Assembly: GCF_021390435.2 (NCBI RefSeq)
Contig: NZ_JAJVCN010000002.1
Span: forward strand, 992,001-1,056,000
Length of the DNA stretch: 64,000 nt
Source of the DNA: Kibdelosporangium philippinense
GTDB taxonomy: Bacteria > Actinomycetota > Actinomycetes > Mycobacteriales > Pseudonocardiaceae
Direction: 5' to 3'
Shown: positions 17,643 through 25,248 of the stretch, in pieces
Layout of the letters: each line of letters begins with the position of its first letter
How positions within the stretch are numbered: the stretch's first letter is position 1
The notes under the pieces: generated by a model
The model's database searches: none
The model's input: only the letters and a program-made list of their open reading frames with translations
What the model was told of the DNA's origin: nothing
Program-made: the position numbers and the translations under genes

Positions 17643-19154
17643 ATGACCAGCGAGCTCACCGCCCACGAGGTACCGGGCAAGTTCGCGATGCTCGGCTTGA
17701 CCTTCGACGATGTCCTGCTCCTGCCAGCCGCGTCCAGTGTGGTGCCCAGCGAGGTTGACACCCAATCGAAGCTGTCCCGCAACATAACGTTGCGTGTTCC
17801 GCTCGCTTCCGCGGCGATGGACACGGTCACTGACGCGCGGATGGCCATCTCCATGGCCCGCAACGGCGGTATCGGCGTTCTGCAGCGCAACCTGCCGATC
17901 GAGGTGCAGGCCACCCAGGTTGAGACGGTGAAGCGGTCAGAGGCAGGCATGGTGACCGACCCGGTGACGTGCTCGCCGGAGGACACGCTGGCCGAGGTGG
18001 ACGCCATGTGCGCGCGCTACCGGATCTCCGGCCTGCCGGTCACCGACGCCGAGGGCGTGCTAGTCGGCATCATCACCAACCGCGACATGCGCTTCGAGGT
18101 GGACCACACCAAGAAGGTCAGCGAGGTGATGACGAAAGGGCCGCTGGTCACCGCCCAGGTCGGCGTCTCGGCGGAGCCCGCGCTCGGCCTGCTGCGCCGC
18201 CACAAGGTGGAGAAGCTGCCGATCATCGACGGCGCGGGCAAACTGCGTGGCCTGATCACCGTCAAGGATTTCGTCAAGACCGAGCAGTACCCGCTGGCCA
18301 CGAAAGACCCGGACGGCAGGCTGCTGTGCGGCGCGGCGATCGGCGTCGACGAGAACGCGCACAAGCGCGCGATGGCCCTGGTTGACGCGGGCGTCGACGT
18401 GATCGTGGTGGACACCGCCCACGGGCATCAGCGCAACGTCATCGAGATGGTCGCGAGGCTGAAGAAGGAACTCGGCGACGTCGTGGACATCGTCGGCGGC
18501 AACGTCGCGACCCGTGCAGGCGCCCAAGCGCTTGTCGACGCGGGCGCGGACGGCGTGAAGGTCGGCGTCGGTCCTGGCTCGATCTGCACGACGCGTGTGG
18601 TCGCGGGCGTTGGCGTGCCGCAGATCAGTGCGATCTACGAGGCCGCGCAGGCGTGCCGCCCGGCCGGTGTCCCGGTGATCGGTGACGGCGGCATCCAATA
18701 CTCCGGCGACATCGCCAAAGCGATCGCTTCGGGTGCGTCCACGGTCATGATCGGCGGTCTGCTCGCCGGAACGGCCGAGGCGCCCGGCGAAGTCGTCCTG
18801 GTCAACGGTCAGCAGTTCAAGACGTACCGGGGAATGGGGTCGCTTGGCGCGATGCAGGCGCGTGGCGAAGGCAAGTCCTACTCGAAGGACCGGTACTTCC
18901 AGGACGACGTGCTGTCCGAGGACAAGCTTGTGCCGGAAGGCATCGAGGGGCGCACGCCGTACCGCGGCCCGTTGGCCGACGTCGTCCACCAGCTCATCGG
19001 GGGGCTGCGTGCGGCGATGGGCTACACGGGTTCGCACAGCATTGCCGAGCTGCAGGAAGCGCAGCTCGTCCGGATCACCGCGGCAGGCCTGAAGGAAAGC
19101 CACCCGCACGACATCACCATGACCGTCGAAGCGCCGAACTACGTGAAGCGCTGA
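17643..19154 (+). CDS. guaB: IMP dehydrogenase
   Basis: A 503-residue enzyme of de novo GMP synthesis: IMP + NAD+ to XMP. The TIM barrel is interrupted by a CBS-domain pair (residues ~105-225; VTDPVTCSPEDTLAEV and MTKGPLVTAQ). The catalytic loop GPGSICTTR holds the nucleophilic cysteine (near residue 318), and the flap has GSLGAMQARGEG with YRGPL. It corresponds to mycobacterial GuaB2, the essential copy. It lies 26 bp upstream of guaB3 and is divergent from the DUF5319 gene. Confidence 0.97.
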   Translation: MTSELTAHEVPGKFAMLGLTFDDVLLLPAASSVVPSEVDTQSKLSRNITLRVPLASAAMDTVTDARMAISMARNGGIGVLQRNLPIEVQATQVETVKRSEAGMVTDPVTCSPEDTLAEVDAMCARYRISGLPVTDAEGVLVGIITNRDMRFEVDHTKKVSEVMTKGPLVTAQVGVSAEPALGLLRRHKVEKLPIIDGAGKLRGLITVKDFVKTEQYPLATKDPDGRLLCGAAIGVDENAHKRAMALVDAGVDVIVVDTAHGHQRNVIEMVARLKKELGDVVDIVGGNVATRAGAQALVDAGADGVKVGVGPGSICTTRVVAGVGVPQISAIYEAAQACRPAGVPVIGDGGIQYSGDIAKAIASGASTVMIGGLLAGTAEAPGEVVLVNGQQFKTYRGMGSLGAMQARGEGKSYSKDRYFQDDVLSEDKLVPEGIEGRTPYRGPLADVVHQLIGGLRAAMGYTGSHSIAELQEAQLVRITAAGLKESHPHDITMTVEAPNYVKR

Positions 19155-19180
19155 GGACGATGGCAGCAGGAGGACATCAA

Positions 19181-20314
19181 GTGCGGGACCTTGTCGAAAT
19201 CGGCATGGGCCGGACGGCCCGGCGCGCGTACGAGCTTGACGACATCGAGATCGTGCCGTCCCGCCGGACGCGTTCGTCGAAAGACGTGTCCACGGCATGG
19301 CAGCTCGACGCGTACCGCTTCGAGATCCCGTTGGTCGCGCACCCGACGGACGCGATCGTCTCGCCGCGAACCGCGGTCGCGATCGGAGAACTCGGCGGCC
19401 TCGGCGTGATCAACGCGGAAGGCCTGTGGGCCCGTCACTCCAATGTGGACGACGTACTCGACCGGCTCGTGGACGCGGCAGAGCAGGCGACCGAAGCGTC
19501 GGACGTGACAAAGGTGTTGCAGGAACTGCACTCCGCGCCGATCCAAGCAGACCTGGTTGCCCAGTCGATCAAAGAAGTTCGAGACTCGGGTGTGACGGTC
19601 GCGGCGCGAGTCAGCCCGCAGCGCGCGGCCGAGCTGACGCCGGATCTGGTGGCGGCAGGGGTGGAAATCCTGGTCGTGCAGGGCACGATCGTCTCGGCGG
19701 AGCACGTGTCGCGCGACGGCGAACCATTGAACCTGAAGAAGTTCATCGAAGACCTCGACGTCCCAGTGGTCGCCGGCGGCGTGCACGACTACCGCACCGC
19801 GATGCACCTCATGCGAACGGGCGCCGCAGGCGTGATCGTCGGCTACGGCTACAGCAGCGGTGTCACGTCAACGGACAGCGTGCTCGGCATCGGCGTTCCC
19901 ATGGCAACCGCGATCGTCGACGCAGCGGCCGCACGCCGTGACTACCTCGACGAAACCGGCGGCCGGTACGTACATGTGCTCGCCGACGGTGGCATTGAAA
20001 CCAGCGGTGACATTGCCAAGGCCATTGCCTGTGGCGCGGACGCGGTCATGCTGGGCGCGCCTTTGGCTGCCGCGAGCGAGGCACCTGGCGGCGGGTTGTA
20101 CTGGACCGCCGCCGCCGCACACCCGTCGCTGCCGCGCAGCCGCGTTGTCCCGGCCGCGGAGAGCGAGGTCGACTTGCGCAAACTGCTGTTCGGCCCGTCC
20201 ACCGACACCGACGGCATGCACAATCTGTTCGGGGCTTTGCGCCGCGCGATGGCCAAGACTGGCTACTCGGACCTGAAGGAGTTCCAGAAGGTCGGCCTGA
20301 CCATCAGGGGCTGA
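19181..20314 (+). CDS. guaB3: GuaB3 family IMPDH-related protein
   Basis: A 377-residue IMPDH/GMP-reductase-fold protein without CBS domains. The barrel signatures GGVHDYRTAMHLMRTGAAG and ADGGIETSGDIAKAIACGAD are present. The active-site loop reads GYGYSSGVTSTDS: where IMP dehydrogenase has its cysteine (GPGSICTTR) there is a valine. It is therefore not expected to be a conventional IMP dehydrogenase. Cyanobacterial GuaB3 has been reported to act as a GMP reductase. AGGAGG at 19168-19173 sets the GTG start. It is co-transcribed with guaB, suggesting balance of GMP synthesis and turnover. Confidence 0.9.
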   Translation: MRDLVEIGMGRTARRAYELDDIEIVPSRRTRSSKDVSTAWQLDAYRFEIPLVAHPTDAIVSPRTAVAIGELGGLGVINAEGLWARHSNVDDVLDRLVDAAEQATEASDVTKVLQELHSAPIQADLVAQSIKEVRDSGVTVAARVSPQRAAELTPDLVAAGVEILVVQGTIVSAEHVSRDGEPLNLKKFIEDLDVPVVAGGVHDYRTAMHLMRTGAAGVIVGYGYSSGVTSTDSVLGIGVPMATAIVDAAAARRDYLDETGGRYVHVLADGGIETSGDIAKAIACGADAVMLGAPLAAASEAPGGGLYWTAAAAHPSLPRSRVVPAAESEVDLRKLLFGPSTDTDGMHNLFGALRRAMAKTGYSDLKEFQKVGLTIRG

Positions 20315-20951
20315 CTTTGTCAAGATGTCCGACGAACATTCCTCGGATTTCGTCCCGGCCCGCAGTGCCAGGTGCGTCTCCGGCGAGCTTCTCAGACGGA
20401 TCGGTGAAGGGCAGTTTGCCAAGCGCCACACCAAGTTTGGCGACTGCCCACGGTTCACTGGCTTGAGTTAAGTCCCGCGCCGGGAGACCAGCCGTTGTTG
20501 ATCGTGACGGTGGTTCCGTGCAGACTTGCAGACTTGGAACTGGATCGCCGCCTCTTTCGTTGCCGAGTTCGGAAGGCGCGCGGGGCGGGCGGACCGCGAG
20601 AGCCTGACCGGTCTGCGGGCCAGTCCGGTTAGCGTGTAGTCCGGTCAGCGGGCCGGGCCTCGGTCACGAGATAGGCGACAACCGGGGCGGTCGCTTGAGG
20701 ATCCGCGGTGACGTCGGGGGACGAGGATCCGCCGTGACCCCGGCATCGCGCACGTGAATCGCGTGCGGGTCATCGGCCGCCGCGCTGGTCGGTGGCCTGC
20801 GGGGGCGATCAATGCGGCCGGGCTCGTCAGCCTGCGGCCGGGGCGGCCAACCGTGCCTCAATGGGCTGCGCTGCCGAAATCGTGCTCGGAACGGGTGATT
20901 TTTCCGCGACATTGGGTTAACTGGGCTACAGACAAGACTTTGGGGGTTGGT
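20315..20951. other. 637-bp intergenic region with possible gene remnants
   Basis: No intact gene is supported here. On the minus strand a 60-codon open stretch ends at the guaB3 tail (ASEPWAVAKLGVALGKLPF ... MFVGHLDKVSP, stop 20315). In the next frame upstream there is a piece resembling a short-chain dehydrogenase C-terminus (LHGTTVTINNGWSPGAG). Both look like eroded coding sequence, but the resemblance is weak. Farther right, the 16-bp segments GAGGATCCGCGGTGAC and GAGGATCCGCCGTGAC (from ~20697 and ~20723) form a short direct repeat. I see no RNA gene. Confidence 0.3.
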
Positions 20952-21449
20952 GTGCGCAAGATCGTGGTCCGCGGCGACGGGTTCGCGTTGGCCGAACTCG
21001 CCAAGGGCGACCAGGAGTACCTGGCTGAGCACGGTGACCGGGCGTTCGACGTCGACCGGGACGGGCGGGCGATGCCCTACGAGGCCCCGGTTCACCGGCT
21101 GGCGATCACCGATGAGACCGGAACGGAACTGCTGGGCCGGGTGATGTGGCATCCGGTCATCTACGGCCCCTCGTATGGCTGCGTCGCGTGGAACTTCGGG
21201 CGTGAGCTGCTGCCGCGTGTACGCGGCAAGGGGATTGGCACGGCTGTGCTCAAGGCGCTCGTCCGGTACTTGTTTGACACGACCGATGTCGACCGGATCG
21301 AGGGCAGTACGGACGTGACCAATGTGCGGGCGCAGAAATCCCTTGAAAAGGCGGGTTTCACCCGCGAGGGTGTGCTGCGTGGTGCTCAGTTACGTGGGGG
21401 GAAACGCCGGGACATGATCAGTTACAGCCTGCTGCGGACGGACAAGTGA
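20952..21449 (+). CDS. GNAT N-acetyltransferase, RimJ/RimL-like (copy 1)
   Basis: A 165-residue acetyltransferase of the RimJ/RimL type. After an N-terminal helix (AELAKGDQEYLAEHGDRAF) come the core strands; the acetyl-CoA loop is PRVRGKGIGTAVLKALVRYLF (residues ~89-109). The C-terminal V-shaped motif reads ARAQKSLEKAGFTREGVLRGAQLRGGK in pattern. It probably acetylates an amino group of a protein or small molecule; the target is unknown. The GTG start follows GGGGG at close spacing. It overlaps its paralogue by 4 bp (GTGA). Confidence 0.8.
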   Translation: MRKIVVRGDGFALAELAKGDQEYLAEHGDRAFDVDRDGRAMPYEAPVHRLAITDETGTELLGRVMWHPVIYGPSYGCVAWNFGRELLPRVRGKGIGTAVLKALVRYLFDTTDVDRIEGSTDVTNVRAQKSLEKAGFTREGVLRGAQLRGGKRRDMISYSLLRTDK

Positions 21450-22003
21450 CCGCACGTGAAATCGTGGCGCGCGGTGAAGGCTTCACGCTCGCCAAGATGC
21501 TGGACGGCGACCAGGACTACCTGTCCGAGCGAGGTGACGCGGCCTTCGACCCCGATCGGGACGAGCGGCCACCGCTGCTGGAGGTTTTCCGGCTGGCGAT
21601 CACCGATGAGACCGGTGTCGAGTTGCTCGGCGATGTGACGTGGCACGCGGTGGACTACGGGCCGTCGGTGCGGTCGCGCGCCTACGACCTTGGCTTTGGG
21701 CTGCTTCCAGCGGCTCGGGGGCGGGGTATCGGCGGCGCGGCGATGCGGGCCTTGGCGTGCTACGTGTTCGAGACGACGCCGTCGAACCGGGTGCAGGCGA
21801 GCACCGATGTCACCAACATCCCTGCTCAGCGGGCTTTGGCGAAGGCTGGTTTCACTCGTGAGGGTGTTGTCAGGGGCGCTCAGCTACGCGGTGGTGAGCA
21901 TCATGACCTGGTCGCTTACGGCTTGCTTCGAGCGGAAGTTACTGGCGAGAAACTTACCGCTAGTCAGAACGCGTCCGCCGAACTAGATTCGAGGGATGGT
22001 TGA
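21446..22003 (+). CDS. GNAT N-acetyltransferase, RimJ/RimL-like (copy 2)
   Basis: A 185-residue paralogue of the preceding gene, sharing the same blocks in order: REIVARGEGFTLAKMLDGDQ, RLAITDETGVELLGDVTWH, PAARGRGIGGAAMRAL (acetyl-CoA loop) and KAGFTREGVVRGAQLRGGE. The two are clearly a tandem duplication. This copy has an extra ~20-residue polar tail. It overlaps copy 1 by 4 bp and choD by 8 bp, so all three are translationally coupled. Its substrate is unknown. Confidence 0.8.
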   Translation: MTAREIVARGEGFTLAKMLDGDQDYLSERGDAAFDPDRDERPPLLEVFRLAITDETGVELLGDVTWHAVDYGPSVRSRAYDLGFGLLPAARGRGIGGAAMRALACYVFETTPSNRVQASTDVTNIPAQRALAKAGFTREGVVRGAQLRGGEHHDLVAYGLLRAEVTGEKLTASQNASAELDSRDG

Positions 22004-23648
22004 CTACGACGTCATCGTCGTCGGCTCGGGGTTCGGTGGCAGTGTCGCCGCTCTCCGGCTGACCGAGAAGGGCTACCGCGTCGCCGTGATCGAGGCGGGC
22101 AGGCGGTTCGCCGACGACGAGTTCGCCAAAACCTCGTGGGACCTGCGCCGCTACCTGTGGGCGCCAGCGGTCGGCTGCTTCGGCATCCAGCGCATCCACC
22201 TGCTGCGGGACGTGATGGTCCTGGCGGGCGCGGGCGTCGGCGGCGGGTCGCTGGTGTACGCCAACACGCTGTACCGTCCGCTCGACCCGTTCTACCAGGA
22301 CAAACAGTGGGCGCACATCACTGACTGGCGTGCCGAGCTGGAGCCGCATTACGACCAGGCGACGCGCATGCTCGGCGTCGTGACCAACCCGACCGTGACG
22401 GCGTCCGACGAGGTCATGCAGAAGGTGGCCGCGGATATGGGCGTCGCGGACTCGTACCACCCGACGCCGGTCGGCGTGTATTTCGGCAAGCCGGGTGAGA
22501 CGGTCGCCGACCCGTTCTTCGGCGGCGCCGGGCCAGCGCGGACCGGGTGCACCGAGTGCGGTTCGTGCATGACCGGCTGCCGGGTCGGCGCCAAGAACAC
22601 GCTGATGAAGAACTACCTGCACCTTGCCGAGCAGGCCGGCGCCAAGATCGTTCCGCTGACCACGGTCACCGGGCTGACTGAACGCGCGGACGGATCGTTC
22701 GAGGTTGCGATCCGTAAGACAGGCAAGCGTTTCAGGCACACGCTGACCGCGTCACAGGTGGTGCTCGCGGCAGGCACCTGGGGTACGCAGCAGCTGCTGC
22801 ACCAGATGCGCCGATCCGGCGCGCTGCCCGCGCTTTCCGCCCGGTTGGGCGAGCTGACCAGGACGAATTCCGAGGCGATCATCGGCGCCGGCCGGTTCAA
22901 GGTGGATCCGGCCAGGGATTTCAGCCGCGGTGTCGCGATCACGTCGTCCATTCACCCGGACGCGAACACGCATATCGAGCCGGTGCGTTATGGCAAGGGC
23001 AGCAATGCGATGAGCCTGCTTCAGTCGATCGCCACGGATGGCGGGTCGGACGTGCCGCGGTGGAAACAGGCCTTGCGGTTCATGGTCAGGCATCCCATCC
23101 AGACTGCCCGGCTGCTCAACGGATATCGGTGGAGCGAGCGGACCGTGATCCTGCTCGTGATGCAGTCGCTGGACAATTCGATCACGACCTATGTGGACAA
23201 GCGCGGAAAGTACACGTCCAAACAGGGTCATGGCGAGCCGAATCCGTCCTTCATTCCCGCCGGTTACCAGGCGAATCAGCTGACCGCGAAGCACATCGGC
23301 GGGATCGCCGGCGGAACGTGGGGCGAGATCTTCGATGTCCCGCTCACCGCGCATTTCATCGGCGGCTGCCCGATCGGCGAGAACAGCGAGACCGGCGTGA
23401 TCGATCCATATCACCGGGTGCACAACTATCCCGGTCTGTCTGTTGTGGACGGCGCCGCGATCACGGCCAACCTCGGCGTCAATCCGTCGCTGACCATCAC
23501 CGCGCAGGCCGAACGTGCGTTTTCCTTGTGGCCCAACAAGGGCGAGGCCGATCCACGGCCGGAACAGGGATCACCGTATCGACGTATTGACGCGGTCGTG
23601 CCGAAGGCGCCGACCGTACCGGCATCGGCTCCCGGCGCCTTGCGATAA
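21996..23648 (+). CDS. choD: ChoD-like GMC flavoprotein oxidoreductase
   Basis: A 550-residue FAD enzyme of the GMC family. The dinucleotide-binding motif VVGSGFGGSVAALRLTEKG is at the N-terminus, GAGVGGGSLVYAN follows near residue 80, and the C-terminal active-site region includes TAHFIGGCPIG and the GLSVVDGAAITANLGVNPS segment. It is annotated in relatives as a putative cholesterol oxidase. Unlike secreted cholesterol oxidases it has no signal peptide, and it carries a ferredoxin-like cluster C-x2-C-x2-C-x3-C (CTECGSCMTGC, near residue 190). Substrate and cofactor content are therefore open. Position after guaB3 matches mycobacteria. ATG start overlapping the GNAT end. Confidence 0.85.
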   Translation: MVDYDVIVVGSGFGGSVAALRLTEKGYRVAVIEAGRRFADDEFAKTSWDLRRYLWAPAVGCFGIQRIHLLRDVMVLAGAGVGGGSLVYANTLYRPLDPFYQDKQWAHITDWRAELEPHYDQATRMLGVVTNPTVTASDEVMQKVAADMGVADSYHPTPVGVYFGKPGETVADPFFGGAGPARTGCTECGSCMTGCRVGAKNTLMKNYLHLAEQAGAKIVPLTTVTGLTERADGSFEVAIRKTGKRFRHTLTASQVVLAAGTWGTQQLLHQMRRSGALPALSARLGELTRTNSEAIIGAGRFKVDPARDFSRGVAITSSIHPDANTHIEPVRYGKGSNAMSLLQSIATDGGSDVPRWKQALRFMVRHPIQTARLLNGYRWSERTVILLVMQSLDNSITTYVDKRGKYTSKQGHGEPNPSFIPAGYQANQLTAKHIGGIAGGTWGEIFDVPLTAHFIGGCPIGENSETGVIDPYHRVHNYPGLSVVDGAAITANLGVNPSLTITAQAERAFSLWPNKGEADPRPEQGSPYRRIDAVVPKAPTVPASAPGALR

Positions 23649-23770
23649 ATCAGGGCTACTCATATCGGGCGACATTTTGTAGTCTCACCTCGGCAGTTAT
23701 GCATCCGACGACATTGTCGTGCGAAGAGTCGCCGGACACCCGATGATGGTCAAGTCGGGAGGAGTCGGGG

Positions 23771-25246
23771 ATGTTGGATAGGCGTGCCTTTTTGAAGGCC
23801 GCGGGGCTGGCTGGGGCCGGTACTGTTTTCGCGGGCTGTTCATCTACCGGAACAAAGGCGCCGGGCGGGCAACCTCCGACGACTTTGCCGTTGCCGCCTG
23901 CGACAACGACGGTGACGGTGCCGCCACCCCCACCGAACTGGGAATCCTTGCGCGCCAGGATGAGCGGATCCCTTCTGCTGCCGGGCGAACAGGATTTCGA
24001 CACGGCTCGGCGCGTCTACAACCCACTGGCCGACGGCCGCGCACCGGCCGCGCTGGCGCGCTGCAAGACCAAAGAGGACGTCCAGGTTTGTGTGTCCGTG
24101 GCCGCGGAATCCAAAATCCCGATCGCGGCCCGCAGTGGCGGGCACAGCTACGCGGGCTATTCGATCCCGGAATCGGGCCTGCAAGTCGACCTCTCGGAGT
24201 TCAAAGAGGTCACCGTCCGTCCAGACGGGACAGTCCGGATTGGAGCTGGCGCGAAGCTGACCGATGTCTACACGGCACTGGCGAAAGCCGGAAGGTGCTT
24301 GCCCGCTGGCTCGTGCCCTACCGTCGGGATAGCCGGACTGACATTGGGCGGCGGAATCGGTGTGCTTTCCCGGAAATACGGTTTGACGTGTGACCGGCTC
24401 GACGCGGCAACGGTAGTCACGGCGGACAGTAGAATCATCGAAGCATCCGGTGGAACGTCAGCGGATCTGTTCTGGGCATTGCGTGGCGGTGGCGGCGGCA
24501 ATTTCGGAATCGTGACCGAGTTCATTTTCGCCAGTGTCCCAGCGCCCGCGCTTTCGGTGTTCACCATGCGATTCCCGGTTGGCTCGGTCCCGGACGTGCT
24601 TGGCGCGTGGCAGCAATGGATCGGCACGACTCCGCCGGAACTGTGGTCGAACATCATCATCGTCGGTGCCGCCCAAGCCCCGTCCTGCGAGGTCAGCGGC
24701 TGCTTTGTCGGCTCGCCGGGAGAGCTGAACGGATTGCTGGCCGGACTGAAGGTCCGCCCGTCTTCCCGTGTCGTGCAAGCAAAGGAATACCTCGACGCGA
24801 TGCGTTTCTTCTCCGGCAGCAGCGCCCGTCAGTCCTTTGTGGCCTCATCACGGATGCTGTCTGGCCCGGCCGATCCCGCGAAGATCGCCCGCGTGATGAC
24901 CGGCCGCCCAGGTCTGGACCTGTTGGTCGACGCACTGGGCGGTGCGGTGGCGGACCTCGCGCCGTCGGAAACGGCCTTCCCGCACCGGAAAGCCTTTGCC
25001 AGCGCCCAGATCTACATGAAGACGGACGCCGCAGGCGCGGGCCGGGCGACCGCTCAGGTCGGCGAGGTCCGGGATGCGCTGACGGAGTTTTCCGGCGTGA
25101 CGGGTTATGTGAACTACATCGACCCGACCATGCCGGACTGGGCGAACGCGTACTACGGCGCCAACTTGCCGAGGCTTCAGCAGGTCGCCAAGGCAGTCGA
25201 CCCGAACCGCGTCTTCGCCTTCCCGCAGGGCATTCCCCAATCCTAG
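23771..25246 (+). CDS. Tat-exported FAD-linked oxidase (berberine-bridge type)
   Basis: A 491-residue secreted lipoprotein oxidase. The signal has a twin-arginine motif (DRRAFLKAAG) and a lipobox-like FAGC near residue 22, so it is probably folded with FAD before export and lipid-anchored. A Thr/Pro-rich linker follows. The FAD-binding domain has the two residues used for bicovalent flavin attachment: His in ARSGGHSYAGY (near residue 126) and Cys in PAGSCPTVGIAGLTLGGG. The C-terminal BBE segment ends with NYIDPTMPDWANAYYGANL, where a Tyr-rich motif binds FAD. Substrates in this family are sugars, polyphenols or alkaloids; here unknown. It is convergent with the CHAT gene, 2 bp apart. Confidence 0.88.
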   Translation: MLDRRAFLKAAGLAGAGTVFAGCSSTGTKAPGGQPPTTLPLPPATTTVTVPPPPPNWESLRARMSGSLLLPGEQDFDTARRVYNPLADGRAPAALARCKTKEDVQVCVSVAAESKIPIAARSGGHSYAGYSIPESGLQVDLSEFKEVTVRPDGTVRIGAGAKLTDVYTALAKAGRCLPAGSCPTVGIAGLTLGGGIGVLSRKYGLTCDRLDAATVVTADSRIIEASGGTSADLFWALRGGGGGNFGIVTEFIFASVPAPALSVFTMRFPVGSVPDVLGAWQQWIGTTPPELWSNIIIVGAAQAPSCEVSGCFVGSPGELNGLLAGLKVRPSSRVVQAKEYLDAMRFFSGSSARQSFVASSRMLSGPADPAKIARVMTGRPGLDLLVDALGGAVADLAPSETAFPHRKAFASAQIYMKTDAAGAGRATAQVGEVRDALTEFSGVTGYVNYIDPTMPDWANAYYGANLPRLQQVAKAVDPNRVFAFPQGIPQS

Positions 25247-25248
25247 GC

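Noticed and set aside
20640..20740. Short direct repeats as an attachment site
   Set aside because: The GAGGATCCGC pair is short, has no integrase or tRNA nearby, and no matching second site.
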